Positions 1 through 15,309 of a stretch of DNA of 64,000 bases are shown in pieces. How positions within the stretch are numbered: position 1 is the stretch's first letter; each line of letters opens with the position of its first letter. Below the pieces are notes generated by a model. The model had not been told where the DNA came from and did not search any database. It saw only the letters and a program-made list of their open reading frames with translations. The stretch is taken from NCBI RefSeq assembly GCF_016808095.1, contig NC_068974.1, forward strand, positions 37,610,590 through 37,674,589, read 5' to 3'. Both the position numbers and the translations under genes were made by a program. Source of the DNA: Vigna angularis. Lineage: Eukaryota > Streptophyta > Magnoliopsida > Fabales > Fabaceae.

Positions 1-2611
<2,611 letters not shown>

Positions 2612-4056
2612 TGTGATTGCCTCAACACTGAGAAAAACCTCAATTTCAGGTACCCCAGATGGTAATGATGTGCGACAGTTCAATTCCTTGCAAAAGGACA
2701 ACCTCCAAATCTCAAAAGCTTGTACTTTGAAGTTGCAACTGTAAGCAAACCAAGTGAAGTATACATTACATTATAACAGTACAGCACAAAGCTGGAGTCA
2801 CAGTTGATTCTGTCAGAAACTTAAAAGTGACACTAAAATAATAGCAGTGAATGGAAAGAAAAGAAAAATCTTACTTTACAACAGTAGGAATATGAAAAGA
2901 AAAACCAAGGAATATGAAGAAATAAAAACTCAACACCCCCAGTTACTTGGAAAGGAATTTTAAGGCAAACAGTTAGAATATGAGCTATGAAGAACAAGAA
3001 TTGAACTAACATGTGTTGTGTTTATGATGCAAATTGGAATTCAGAAAACTGATCAGAGGGAGGATTTATATTACTGGAAAAGGCAATGAAGGTGGATGAG
3101 TTGATAGTGAATGTGATCAAGTGGTGTGAAAGGTTGTGGTTGCCTTTATTGGCTTGTGAGCCTGAGTTTTCACGAGAAAGATGGGAAAAATCTCACGCTT
3201 TGGTATAAATCAGTTTTCAAAAACTATAACAGAGCATGTGAAGTATAATTAAATAATGTTGGTTTGCTTCTATGATCTGAAGATCATGTCTAGCTCAAGT
3301 TTCTAGGGTCCTCTTATAGAGGGAAAAGTCATTAGGAAACAAACAAATGTCAATTTCAGGCACTAGCCGTTCGTGAAATCAGAGGAAAGTTTTGAGAAAG
3401 AAATATGTAAAATTAAAGCTAATTTCCACGGTTGTCATTTGACGACATGTTGCAACATTTCTTTTTGTTGATTATGAGCATGATTTAACTTATCTTCGTA
3501 AACATGATTATTGTTGAACTTGATTGAGTTTGATAGGGTAGTTTTCATGCTCGCCATTGGTAACTGGCATTTCCCGTCCAAGAATATAACAGGTTAAATC
3601 AAGCAACTTATGCTCAAACATCTTCTATCAATGTAATGATAATGATGATTAAAATTTTCTCACTCGGTTATATAAAAGCTTAAACATGTGCTATTTACTA
3701 AAAGATTAAGAGTAGGTGTAGTTTAAAAACGAAAGTCACTTAGCTCTAAATCACCCTTTCAAATTCAACTTCCTTAATTTCATGAAATTTGTAAATTTTC
3801 AACGTCAGTAGTTCCATAATTTCAGCTGTACATTTCTCCCGTATACATTCATTTCATTCAAATATTTGCTATAGTTTAATATGACCATAGAAAACCTTTT
3901 TTAAAATTGAAAAATAATTGAATTGAATTTTCGATATGTGGCTGTATTAAATATTGACAAGGAGGATTTACTATTTATTTTACTCATATTTATCATGATT
4001 TATATCGGTTAATTTAACTGTTTCTACACAGAGAGATTAAAGAAATCAGTCTCATG
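2612..4056. other. 5' flank of the AGPase gene, non-coding
   Basis: Holds the 5' UTR and promoter side of the minus-strand AGPase gene. No convincing coding exon is visible. The stretch beyond about 3.3 kb becomes AT-rich spacer up to the LTR insertion at 4062. No promoter motif was specific enough to place. Confidence 0.5.
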
Positions 4057-4061
4057 GAAAC

Positions 4062-6940
4062 TGTAACATCCCAAAATTCTACAGTCATCAACTATATATT
4101 TAGAATAATTACACGTAATAGTATGGAGAAACAGTCCTTAAATAAGAGGGGTTAAATTCGCGAATGGCCGAACGGCCTTACATGCAAACATAAGTTACGA
4201 GCGTTTACAAAACAATGAGGACGAACGGTTTACAAAATAAAATACCGAACGTCCAAGTAGTTACATCCAGCAAAAGGGCGCTCGCTCACAAGCGGACCGC
4301 CATCCTAAATAAACTAACTAAAAACCGAACGAGCTACTGTTCGGCCTTCACTTCAACCTCCACCCGATTTGCTTCATCCAAATTTTCTTCTTCCAGCATT
4401 TGATCAAGGGATGCACCACCATCTGCTCACACCCACAACGGATGATCATTGCATTTTGACAAGACGGAAATATACATGGACAGTAGACACATAATGGAAA
4501 TGCAAGGGTAAGCTTATAATATTTAATTTATAAAATCAACACATACATTTACATTTCAATTCACACATACAACATTTGACTTATCCAATCACAATCATAA
4601 ACATACGTATATAAGACAGACCGTCCGGACTGTATGAACCATGTAGCTACAGGCGTCCTTGCACCCGAGTGATGTAGTAACTGGGAAGCCCTCAACAGCT
4701 GCCACTCGAGGTTAACTCTATCCAAAGTACCTCTAAGGAATAGAGCCTCCTGCCATTCCCACACATGAGTACTCCCTTCTACGTGAAGATGAGTATCACG
4801 GAATATCAGGATGGACCAAGCCAGCATTAGCATGCCCACAGTCATACTTTACAAAACTTCAATAATCAATCATATCTGAGACGTTCCTCCTTGGAACGCT
4901 CGTTAAAATCCATTTCCAATAATTCGTTCAAATTATCATTCGTCCATATTAAACATTTCTCATATTCACATTTTCATTCTGTGTGCCACTCCCTTAAATT
5001 CACGAACGTTCATCATTTAATCAATAGGGACCAACATGTTACAGTACTCCTACCTTCTCGTTTCTGAACAAAAGAAACGAACCATTTATCTACCTAATAC
5101 GTTTCGACACTTAATAATTTGAAGGTACTGATCTTAGAAGATATGGATGATACTTAGAAAGATTTTAAGTATAAATAATCCAGGTAGAATCCAAAGGATA
5201 AACCAGTAAGAAAGTATTTAGATAAACAACCAAATATGAATTGATTTCAGAAAACAACACTGCCAGTCAAAGACCGAACGTTAATTAACAATTTGGACGA
5301 ACGCCAGTTACGTTCGCTCAGAATTCAATGATAAGGACGAGCGTTCAGTTATAAAACCGAACCCTGCATTGGACGAACGCTGGGTCAATGACCGAGCACA
5401 AATCAGAACGTACGCTTGGTATAAACCGAGCGCTATTTAGGACGAACGCTTCGGTATAAGACCGAGCGCCAATTGGGACGAACGTTCAATAAAATGACGA
5501 ACGCTCTGTAAAACGAACGTTCGACACAAGGTCGAACGACATCAAGGACGAACGCTCGACTTAAGGCCGGACGTCATTGAGGACGAACGCTCGACTTAAG
5601 GCCGAACGTCACGTATTTATAAAGTTTCAAATATTTATCTATACTGAGCTGAACCGAACGCTCATTCACAAAATTGGGGACGCTCGTTCTCGAGCAGAAT
5701 TCATTCCAAATGAATGAATTCCAAACTAAGTTATTTTAGTGAGAACCGAACGGTCTAAGACCGTACAGTGACGAGCGTCATTTTAAAAAAAAGAAAGATT
5801 AAAATTCCAGATTTCTCAAGCTTAACAGAATTTTCCAGATTTCCAATTTACAACTTTATAACTTTCATTTCCAGATTTAATTCACCTCAAACATCATCAT
5901 CATACAGATTTCAACATTTTAATCGTTCCAACCACAACATAACCCTACTCCATTCATACTTGATCAAATCAACATGTATTTAAATCAAAATCAACATCAA
6001 ATATAATTCATACCAGCAGTGTTCGTTCATAGCAGAGAAGTCAAAACCAGAAATCATATCAGTAAAATTTCCATAACAGTGGTCAACCATACAGCTCAAA
6101 CATCATGCAGTTCATACATGCACAATAACAGTGATTATCCATACAATTCAAACCGTATATTTTTCTTTCATACAACTCAGATCATACAACATACAGTATA
6201 AATTAAACATATAAGCTTCCCTTACCTGGATAGCAGTGAACGTTCAACAGTGTAACTTGAATCTGCCCAACTATAACTTTCTACCCGCTAAGCTCTTCCT
6301 TACGCTCCTTAACTAAGTCTAACCAAAGAAAACTCAGAAATTCAGATTTTATCCTTGCATGCAACTGAAACAGCGTTCATAGTAACTCCAGAACTAGGGT
6401 ATGGCTGGGAAACTTACCGGTTACAGGATCAAAAGAGGTTCAGCTTAAAATGAAGCTTACTGGCCCGTGAACGTTTCTACGGTTTCAGAAAGTTGATTGG
6501 AGTTAAAAGAAGTGAGTAATGGTAGAGAGGAGATGAAGGTTCCTAGAGAGAAGGTGGGGAAGTCGTAGAGAGAAGGAGGAGAGAAAGAATTTTCCAGAAT
6601 TAAGAAAGGAGTGTGCGTGTAGAGCGAGAGATGAATTTTTCTGAAAATGCATGCTTTGTTTCCAGTGCCGAACGTCCGCTCCTCGTCAGCCACGTGCATT
6701 CCACTAACGCTTTCCAGATTCCTCTCGCCGTGACACCTGGCGTTCTCTATTGAACTGTCGCGCCCTCCGAGTGACACGCAAACTGCACTGCGTTTTCCCA
6801 ACTCCAGACCCCATGCAGCGTGACACCTGGCGTCTGCTGTTGGAATGCTCCTCCCTGCTGCCGCCACGTACGTTGTTGAGGTGCCCAGCTCTCCAGCTGC
6901 CACGCGTACTCCAATGTACGTTATTTTCCAGGGTCTTACA
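4062..6940 (-). mobile_element. Solo LTR of a Ty3-type retrotransposon
   Basis: The element begins TGTAACATCCC and ends GGGTCTTACA. It is flanked on both sides by the identical pentamer GAAAC (4057-4061 and 6941-6945), the 5-bp target duplication expected of LTR-retrotransposon integration. Read on the minus strand it starts TGTAAGACCC and ends GGGATGTTACA, a common form for plant Ty3 LTR borders, so the minus orientation is preferred. Length is 2,879 bp, with no gag or pol reading frame and no internal direct-repeat LTR pair visible. A solo LTR left by LTR-LTR recombination is therefore the simplest reading; a non-autonomous element is the alternative. Open frames inside it (for example 6457-7014 minus) show no known domain and cross the element border. 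Confidence 0.85.
5270..5790. repeat. CpG-rich CGAACG/CGTTCG motif array inside the solo LTR
   Basis: About twenty copies of a short core (GACGAACGCTCG, ACCGAACG and variants such as GACGAGCG) recur at about 15-30 bp intervals in alternating orientation. Some copies form the palindrome GAACGTTC. Two adjacent units near 5545-5610 are almost identical (GGACGAACGCTCGACTTAAG). The stretch is strikingly CpG-rich against its AT-rich surroundings. It lies inside the LTR body, so it is part of the element and not a gene. Confidence 0.8.
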
Positions 6941-9900
6941 GAAACAATTATTTTAATTTGATTAAAAATGTTTAAAATATTCAAATCGAGGTCTATATAC
7001 ATTGATAAATTCAATTTTAATAGTAAAATAGATACTCATGTATAATTTAATATTTTTTCTGTCCATTTATGGATAAGTGGAATGAGTATTAATATACCCA
7101 TGTTTATACACAATATTATTATAAAAAAATTCTTATCATTAATAATAATATTGTTTGAGATTTTGAACATAAATATATTTTATTTCCATTTTTAAAATGG
7201 TATTACCATAATTTGAATTTCGAACTAGCAGCTATCAATTATTTAGCTGAGTTATAAAATCTATCACTTAATTAACTATAGATGGTGATTATAATATCAG
7301 TGTTAGTACCAACTTTGACCTAAATAATTTTTTCTTTTTAAATCCCAAAAATGGTGTCTAGTGGTTGATTGAGTGGGACCCATTTAAGGTACAAGTTACA
7401 AGTAGATTATTCGTAGGTGGGCCATAGAAGTCTCCTCCAGATTTTGGATATAGAGTCCAGCATCAGCATTCACGGTTCTCAATTTCTCAATGTGGGCCAG
7501 GTTGGGCCGAACTCAATTTTTTTGTGTTTGTGGATCTCGTGCACTCTCCAGTTGAACCCTTCCCAATGTTTCCACGCACCAATCAATAGCCAAGTAACCA
7601 ACCAATTATCATTATTTGTATTTTATTTTTATTTTATCATTAAATTTTTAAATATTATTTAATGTAATGTTTTGCAAATTTATTTTGTAAGGTTTTCGGC
7701 TGCTATATTAAACTGTATTTTTATTTTATTTTTTTTGTGAAAAACGTGTTCTCCCTTAGTACGTTCGACCACAAAAATTCCCTAAAATATAAGAATTTTT
7801 AGGCTTAATTGTTTTTTTTATGGTGATCATAAATATCTTAAGACGAACAAGAAAGAATAATTTCTTTTGTCTTAAGTTTCTTTGGGTCATTCTCGATGAA
7901 TTTTCACGATAAGATCAAACTTGATATTTTTTTTTCAAACTGATTTTATTATAATATCAGAATTTTCTATTAAAATCAATTTGGATGTGCATGAGATATT
8001 TTTTTAAAAAAATATTTTTTAATGGTGAATTGACATGACAAAATGGATATTGCATTTTAGCAATTCGTTTACTTCGGTTTTTAGATAAAAATCTCACTTA
8101 CGGTGAAAAAAGAAATATCATTTTAGTAAATATAAAAATAACGTAACGTGGTTAGTCTGATTAGGGTTTGTATTCAATATCCTCTCGGATCTTTGAATCA
8201 CCTATTGATATTTATTTATTTATTTTAGTTTCTTAGGAAGGGGTATTTAACCTTCTAAATTTTATTTTATTTAGTAAGTAATTACCTTAACTTTTTTTTT
8301 CTTAATTGATCCTTGGATTATATCATGTACAATACACACTTTAAATTTTAGTTTTATTGCAATCGATCAATAAATCTTACTATATATCACCATAAATTTA
8401 TCTTATATATTTGAGGTAAATTATTTACACTAAATGCCAACTATTTATCATTTTTTTGTTATTTTTTTTTTTGTAAAAATCAATCATTTTTAAGGATTAA
8501 CAGGAATAAAATTAAAAATCTAGGTGTCAAGTAAAGTTCATAAAGAAAAGTTTAGGAGATTAAATATTATTTTTATTAATTTTTCTATTTAACTTTGAAT
8601 TTTGTGTTTAATTTGATAACAAATAAGTGAACTAATTCATTACATAATTTAACAATCGCCTAAATTTTTTAAAAAATATAACTATAATCAATAGGACAGC
8701 AAAATATGAGAAATCATTATGATTATGTATGACATTGAAATTATTTATAAATTGAATCCTAAACAAATATAGAAAAATAATTTTATACGAAATAAAGTTG
8801 GACAAAAATATAAATATAATCCATATACACAATAAGTTTATTTTAGTTACAAATTTAAAATAAATAAATATTGAACTTAATCGATATTAAAAAAATAAAT
8901 GGTTTTTTGGTATGAATTTAATCCATTAAAGTTTTCAAATTGAATTCCACTTTGAAAGTGAATGACATTGAATTTCAGATTCCAAAAACTCTTGTAAGTG
9001 TCATGTAATGTAACATAATGTCGACAAAAGAATGAAAGGCACAAAACAATTTGATTTATATTGTAAAGAGAATTACTTAAAAAAATAATAATAATTGATT
9101 TTAGGGTTCAAAAGAAACAAAATACTACAATCCAACGTAGGGATCATAATGAATGGGAAGATGGACGATTCACGTTGAAGGGTACATTGAAAGCAGATAA
9201 GGATTACACTCACTACTGAGAGAGATTGATGGAGAATTGCAACTTGTGTTTCTGCATTAGAACAATAACAAATAATAAATTTATTAACTTTTATATCATA
9301 TTAAAAAATATAATTCAAAATGGTTTGTAAAATAATATTTATATTTATTTATTTATTATGGAAATTTTAATTCTATAAATCGATTTTATATATGATTGAA
9401 TTAAAGTTTATTTTTTAACCAACATTAAACATAAAGAATTATTTTAATGTAGATTTAATATTAATTAATTATAATATGAGAAATATACTAACTCATCTAT
9501 AGAGAATTGGATTTCAATTAACCTTACTAAAACAAAAAATAGTTACTAGTTAATTATTTATGATGAAATATAAGATTAAAGCAAAAAAATATTTATTCAT
9601 AACCAACTTTATTTTCGCTATTTAATTTTCCTAAGTGGAGTTTTTTTTTCTTTTCGATTTTCAATTATAAAAAGTCATCTATGATAAATTTACAAAAATT
9701 TGGAAGAAGAGACTTTCCCATTTTTCAATTCAGACAATACCAACTAATTTTTTAACGTATTTTGTTTGATTTCTTGTTTGTTTGATTTATAAATTGTTGG
9801 GTTTCATTTGGCTCTTGACATAGATCGGACACGTGTCCCACAAATATAATGAGGAACATTTATTAACATTTAACATGGTTTCTAACGTTTGCAAATTAGA

Positions 9901-10984
9901 GGGTGGGTGTGTAAATAGAAGAAAACAAGGTACAAAGTGACAAAATTCACGTGCTATGTTTGCTAATATTATGCTGCTAATTATAATCAGTGGATAAGTA
10001 GAACGCTAATAACATTATTTTCATGTTCAAAGAAATGCATTCGAAATGCATTCAAATTACATTACCTGTTTCCATTTTCTGTTTCATCCTTCAATCAAAT
10101 TCTGAACTATTTTATTTCCAAATTATTAGAGAATTTAAGTTTGAGTGAATAAGTACAAATAAAATGATTATAATAATTTTCAACACAAAATTTTAAAATA
10201 AAGATTTTATGAATCTTTTTATTTATATATTATAATTATATATTTTTGGTTTTATTGAATTTCTAACCATTACTTTTTCACATTCTCATGCTTTTTCTTA
10301 ACTTGGATATGCAATTATCTAATACCTTAATGGATGTCTAGTTTCAAAATACTATTAAATGGTAATATTTTTCCATCACTTGTTTTGATTTTGATGAGAA
10401 CATTCAGTTTAGCTTGTAAATTGACCTTAGTTTATATATATTAATCCAGTTTAGTTTAAGAACATAACAGCATAAATGGTAACTGAAAGTTATGATGCAG
10501 AAAAATCAAGGAAAGAACTTGGAAATGCAGTTATTATTGTTGAGTATGTGGACGATGTTAGTTTTAGGAGATTTTTCTTGGCTGCTCTCCAACCATTATT
10601 CCAAGTTCCTTCTAGAAACATGATCAAGAAATAGATATTCAAAGTTATACTTGTGAAAAATCAATAATTTTAACTTGTTTAGATAGTTTTGATGGAAGAA
10701 TGGTCATTACATCAAATATGTGGACTTCAAGCAATAAGAAAAAAAAAATATGGCTGTCACTCAATATTATATGATGGTTTTTTTGACTTTACAAAGTCGT
10801 ATTTTGAGGGAATAATAGAAATTCTTACATTATAACTTTCATGATTGTATTTGATATAGTATTATATGACATGTTTTTATTATAAAATGAATTTCAATAC
10901 AAAGTTCTGCTTTTCATTGAAGTAAGATTTCTCATGCAACTTTTTTTTAGCATAACTTTACATTTTTTGAAAAAAATTCAGTTA

Positions 10985-11120
10985 TTAGAGTTAGAAGTTT
11001 CTAGAAGTCTCACATCAACTAGAGATGAAACCAATTTATAATAGATAAATGAATATAAACCTTATTTTACAAGCTGGTTTGTAGAGTTGAGTTAGATTTA
11101 TAAGTAAGTTGTACATTAAA
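10985..11120 (+). repeat. Degenerate dispersed repeat, possibly an LTR or TRIM remnant
   Basis: The text CTCACATCAACTAGAGATGA, followed by an ACAAGCTGGTTTGTAGAGTT-like stretch and GAGTTAGATTTA, resembles a dispersed legume repeat that I recall as ending near an LTR/primer-binding-site junction. Here no TGGTATCAGAGC-like site follows and no target duplication is seen. The assignment rests on recall of the motif only. Confidence 0.3.
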
Positions 11121-11730
11121 TTTTATTTTTTTTTTATATTAAATATCTAAGGATACAGTATGATATATATATATTCACACTTGATTTGAAGCATAGACTT
11201 ACTATTCACATCAGATTTTATTATGATTATTGTATTCTTTATCAGTATTATTATTATTATTTTTTAATAATTAAGGTTTTATTAAATACTTGTGAAAGAA
11301 AATGGTTTAGTTTTATTTGTGAAATATTACGTAGATAAGTAAATATCTCATAAGATTATATTAAAAAATATATCAAAAGTTACCATTTTGATACAATTCA
11401 TTTAAGTATATTTTTTTAGGTCTAATTAGTTAAGCCCAATTCATTAAGTGAGAAGACTAAGTCACTCAACATCTCTATTTTACCCTGTGGGTGGGTGGGT
11501 GCATGTTGCGAAAATAATTTTCTAGACTTTTAAATTTATTTTATTAAAAATGATTTATTTTCATAATTTCAAGGTTCTTTACCTTAATCAATAAATAATC
11601 ATAGCTTAAATAAACAAAGGTTACTCTCTTGCAAAAAGATATTTAAACTTTTCAATATATTATTATACGATTTAATATATTTTTCAATATCTTAAGAGTT
11701 ATTTTTGTCATTTCCATATGACGCACAATT

Positions 11731-11950
11731 ATCCAAGTTCACGTACACCTGATACACTTATTGAGTTGTGGTAAGAATCCAAAAACAACTTTCTTTTTAA
11801 TGTTAATCGATTTGGAACTTTAATAAATACCTACATGCGAGACAACTATCCAAGTTCACATAAATCTAAAACACCAATTGAGTTGTGGTGACAATCCAAA
11901 AACAACTTTCTTCTTCGTATTAATCCATCGATATGGAACTTTAATGAACC
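11731..11950. repeat. Two-copy direct repeat, period about 117 bp
   Basis: Unit 1 starts ATCCAAGTTCACGTACACCT at 11731. Unit 2 starts ATCCAAGTTCACATAAATCT at 11848. Both continue through TTGAGTTGTGG, then AATCCAAAAACAACTTTCTT, then a T-rich stretch and ATGGAACTTTAAT or TTGGAACTTTAAT. The copies differ by scattered substitutions, so the duplication is not very recent. Confidence 0.8.
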
Positions 11951-12149
11951 AACCATTACTTAATATTCACATTTACTTCTTTTTTTGTGTAATATCCGTA
12001 AGTTGTTGACTAGTGGTGTTAAAAGTGTTCAATTCCTTGAATGGACGTGTTGTAATGAAATAACATGACTATCAAAAATCTGATTAAAATGTTTCAATTT
12101 ATCTCTCTGTATATATATATTACAAAAGTTGATACCCCAATGATCTTAA

Positions 12150-13040
12150 CTAGTGATTGAGGATGTTAAGAAGGGAAACTCTGGTCTTTATCAAACGCCT
12201 AAACAGAAATTCAAAACCTTCTTCAAGATCTTGAACAAGCGACTCCACTTTCTCCAACTGGTTTTGCAGTCTACTAATGTTATCAAATTTACTTGTATGG
12301 GAAAACATGCAGGATTGCAATGCTTCATCAAGTTGAGCAAATTCACATTCATCTGCCAACTTTGAGCACCCTACTTGCTTCGTCTGCATTAGCTTGGAAA
12401 CCAAACTCCAGCTGCTTGACTTTGATTGTGCACTCCCTGAGATCAAATGAAGTAGCGTCTGAAATGCTGATAGAGTGACCACTTCCACGTTCTCCATTAA
12501 ATTTACCAAAGCTACTGTTTGATTATCTTTGTTTGCAGGTGATGACATGCTGCATTTTCTTGGGGTACCCTTCAAATTTGCCAAGGCTTTTGAGATGGCC
12601 TTTTTGACCACCTTTCTTGAAGTCAAGAACTTCTTAATCTCTGATCTGAGCTCTACTTCACCCCCCTTTCTCCTTCTCATAATCGATTGAAGTTCTCTCA
12701 TGCACTCTTTTGTGTGCAGTAGAGAGTCTTTGGCGGTTGTGCACACATCTAAGAGCCTTAAGGATCCATTCAGAAGCTCATCCACCCAGTTTTCTTGACT
12801 CTCACGGTGAAGTGCTTCTTGAGTGAGGGGAAGCTGAAACAAATTTTCTACACATTCATGTAGATCTTGCAAACCTCCTAGCTTTTGGCTAAGGGTTGAA
12901 GAGGAAGAAGAAGTTTCATGGGAAGCCTTTAACCTGTCCAAGTGCTCATTGCATTGTAGGATAAGTGGGTGTGGTCTAGAGGGTAAGCTGTTTGAACGAG
13001 CATGGAAATGGGATTTTGAGTTCAACTGTGAGGTTGCCAT
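12150..13040 (-). CDS. DUF241 family protein (type A copy 1), 296 aa
   Basis: Single-exon protein of the plant-specific DUF241 family (PF03087), whose biochemical role is not established. Seen in the sequence: an N-terminal block (residues about 16-35) HARSNSLPSRPHPLILQCNE, a Ser-rich linker, a helical region with LQDLHECVENLFQLP, a basic segment SIMRRRKGGE near the middle, long amphipathic helices, and the family C-terminus TRVSLLNILNH. The length matches the neighbouring copies (281-299 aa). The chosen ATG gives MATSQLNSK, which aligns with MAATPFSPK of the copy at 28.8 kb. It is the leftmost member of a seven-copy minus-strand cluster. Its upstream region is itself duplicated (see 13160-13800). 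Confidence 0.9.
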   Translation of the reverse strand: MATSQLNSKSHFHARSNSLPSRPHPLILQCNEHLDRLKASHETSSSSSTLSQKLGGLQDLHECVENLFQLPLTQEALHRESQENWVDELLNGSLRLLDVCTTAKDSLLHTKECMRELQSIMRRRKGGEVELRSEIKKFLTSRKVVKKAISKALANLKGTPRKCSMSSPANKDNQTVALVNLMENVEVVTLSAFQTLLHLISGSAQSKSSSWSLVSKLMQTKQVGCSKLADECEFAQLDEALQSCMFSHTSKFDNISRLQNQLEKVESLVQDLEEGFEFLFRRLIKTRVSLLNILNH

Positions 13041-13159
13041 TTTTTCCTTAGGGGAAGAGAAGGCTAGATGTTGAGAATAGAATTCAGTTTTTTTATCTAC
13101 CTTCTTGGTAATGCCATCTTCTCAATATATATATATATATATAACAGGGTGTTGAGGAC

Positions 13160-13800
13160 ACAAGGAATCTCACCTTAAACTAATATCAATAAGTGCTAAC
13201 AAATCAAGATTTGGATCTAAACATGATCACATAATTGTTAGGAAAGTGTCTCCCACATGGAAACTCTCCAACTAACACTTTGCTCCATTTTTCTCTCTCA
13301 CTTCGATGATTTACCATAAAAAACATGCATTCAATGATGTAAATTGATCTGCACGTGTGGACTACTTGATGTCTTAAACAATGGCTGCAGTACTGCTGAG
13401 CTTGTCTCTCATGCAGAAACAAGAACTGCATAACTCTATTTCCCGTTTATTAAAATAAAGCTAACATTGTGTGAGAGAAAAGAAGGGGGAGAGGTGAAAT
13501 GGAGCCTGAGCCTGTGTTTCTGTTGCATCTCATTGATTTAATACAAAACTGTCTAATGGTCAGGAACACGAGGTCTGTAAAGTAAGAGAACAAATTGAGT
13601 TGAGATTCAACTTCCATCCAGTGCCATGTGCTCAACATATATAATGGACATTTACTGAAGATGCAAGGAGTCTCACATTAATGAGTGCTAACTAATCAAG
13701 ATTTGAATCCAAACATAACCTTATTAATGTTAGTGCAATGTCTCCCACCAGGAATCTCCTGACAACTCGTTTCTCTTAATTAATATGCTATCATGCAACA
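13160..13800. repeat. Duplicated upstream segment of a DUF241 gene
   Basis: The block at 13180-13280 (AAGTGCTAAC, AATCAAGATTTGGATC, AAACATGATC, AGTGTCTCCCAC) recurs at 13685-13760 (GAGTGCTAAC, AATCAAGATTTGAATC, AAACATAACC, ATGTCTCCCACC). A more diverged version lies upstream of the copy at 28.8 kb (about 29880-29950). The text TCCATCCAGTGCCAT near 13615 also recurs at 24620. These are promoter-side leftovers of gene duplication; no coding sequence is visible. Confidence 0.65.
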
Positions 13801-14306
13801 CACGGTTTGCAACAACTGCTTTGAAAATTAGTTCTTTACAAAATGTATTTCACTGTCAGCCCTCGTGTGCATGTGTAGACTTTTTCGATGGCTAAAGCAC
13901 AGGCTTAGGTCACGCTGGCCATCGGTTGCTGCTACATGTGCATGATTGAATAATAACCAATAGACTATAACATCTATAAGTGAACTGAATAAAAGAAAAA
14001 TGTTACTGAGCAGTTGCTTTTCTGCTTCTGTGACTCTAGAAGTAAGAAAAGTGTTTACTGTTCTATGATTCTTTACTTTCATTTATGTTAATGCTGAACT
14101 TTTAGGAGGAAAAGGAAAGTTGAAAGATGAGATGTAGAGGGTAAACACAGGAACTTTACAAAAAGATATAGATGTTGAAGTAACAATAGTTTGATCCTCA
14201 ATCGATATGTATTTAATACATTATAAACAAATGTAATCACATTCATGTACAATTGTGACACTCGTGGGGGAAAATTGAGTGCACAAAAATCAAGTAGATA
14301 CTATGA

Positions 14307-14813
14307 TTAGTGGTTGAAGATGTTGAGAAGGGAAACTCTGTTTCTGATTAATTTTCTTGAGAGGTGATCAACACCTATTTCGAGATCATGAAGCACAGCT
14401 CCAAATTTTCCATATCACTATGAAAATTGTCAATAGATGAAAGCTTGTGACTGACGAGACACTGCAAGGCTGCATCCACCTTTTGAAATTCATTTGTGTT
14501 TGATTCTTGAGAGTCACAAGCTTCTCTTTTAGGCTTCATCAACTTGGATATTGCTGACCATCTGCTGGGTTTTGAGTGTCCTTTTTGGCCAGAGATAAAC
14601 ATCAGCGTGATTGTTTCCGCTTCATCTGAGAAGCTAAGCATACTTGAAGTGTTATCGCTTTTGTGCTTCAAACTTTTCAGGGTCTTTTGAATTTGCTTCT
14701 TCATCTTCTTTCTCATAACCAAGTATGTCACACATTCAACTGTGAATCCATTTTCACTGCCTTTCTTTCTGCGATAATGCAGAGAACTTTGTTTTCTTTT
14801 CAATAGCTACCAT
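14307..14813 (-). pseudogene. DUF241 pseudogene (type B), internally deleted and frameshifted
   Basis: The original start region survives at 14813 (MVAIEKKTKFS, compare MAVIEKRTQNS of the intact type B gene), but the frame hits a stop after about 20 codons. Most of the N-terminal half is deleted, joining directly to the RRKKGSENGFTVECV segment. The middle and C-terminal part (14375-14803) is open, with FQKVDAALQCLVSHK and DNFHSDMENLELC. It then loses frame near 14385, where GATCATGAAGC replaces GATCTTGGATGC of the intact paralogue. The family ending RVSLLNIFNH is present in a second frame at 14307-14390. At least two disabling changes make this a pseudogene. Confidence 0.85.
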
Positions 14814-15309
14814 TGTGTCCTCTTGAGAAACAAATCCTTTAGAAAGTAATTGCAGATTTATTTGAAGCCCGATTTCTCGTGGTTGGCTTTTGCTTTATAT
14901 ATAGCAAGTGAAATTACATATTATGGGAGACAAGGAATAATATTTTTTCCTCAAATGTCACCTAATGAGTATGCAATTCTATCATATTGATTTGGATATC
15001 AGCATCATCACTTGAAACGCTTTCCATGCATCCAACTCATCCCACAACTTTTTTATTCATAAGATAGGAATCACATGGCAGATTGCAAAATGGCACATCT
15101 TGAGAATATAATAGTTGATGGTGTGTGATGCATTCATTTGTAATGGGAGTTTGTGTGGAGCATGAGAGGAGTTATTTAGTAACATAATTGACTTTTGAGT
15201 CTTATGATTGTCTGCTTAGAACAGCTCAGATTAAGGACAGGTGGAATCTTCATCTTCTAATATATTGGTCACTTGTTGGTGGGGATGCTTATGTTGAAGG
15301 AGCAAACTG

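Larger units (their letters stand above)
6946..12120. other. AT-rich intergenic spacer
   Basis: More than 5 kb without a credible gene. Open frames are short, AT-biased and lack domains. Notable contents, listed separately, are a faint legume repeat near 10.98-11.12 kb and a roughly 117-bp direct duplication at 11.73-11.95 kb. Otherwise homopolymeric A/T runs only. Confidence 0.6.

Noticed and set aside
6457..7014. 185-codon minus-strand frame at the border of the first LTR
   Set aside because: It crosses the LTR boundary at 6940 and shows no domain; explained by the element's GC-rich end.
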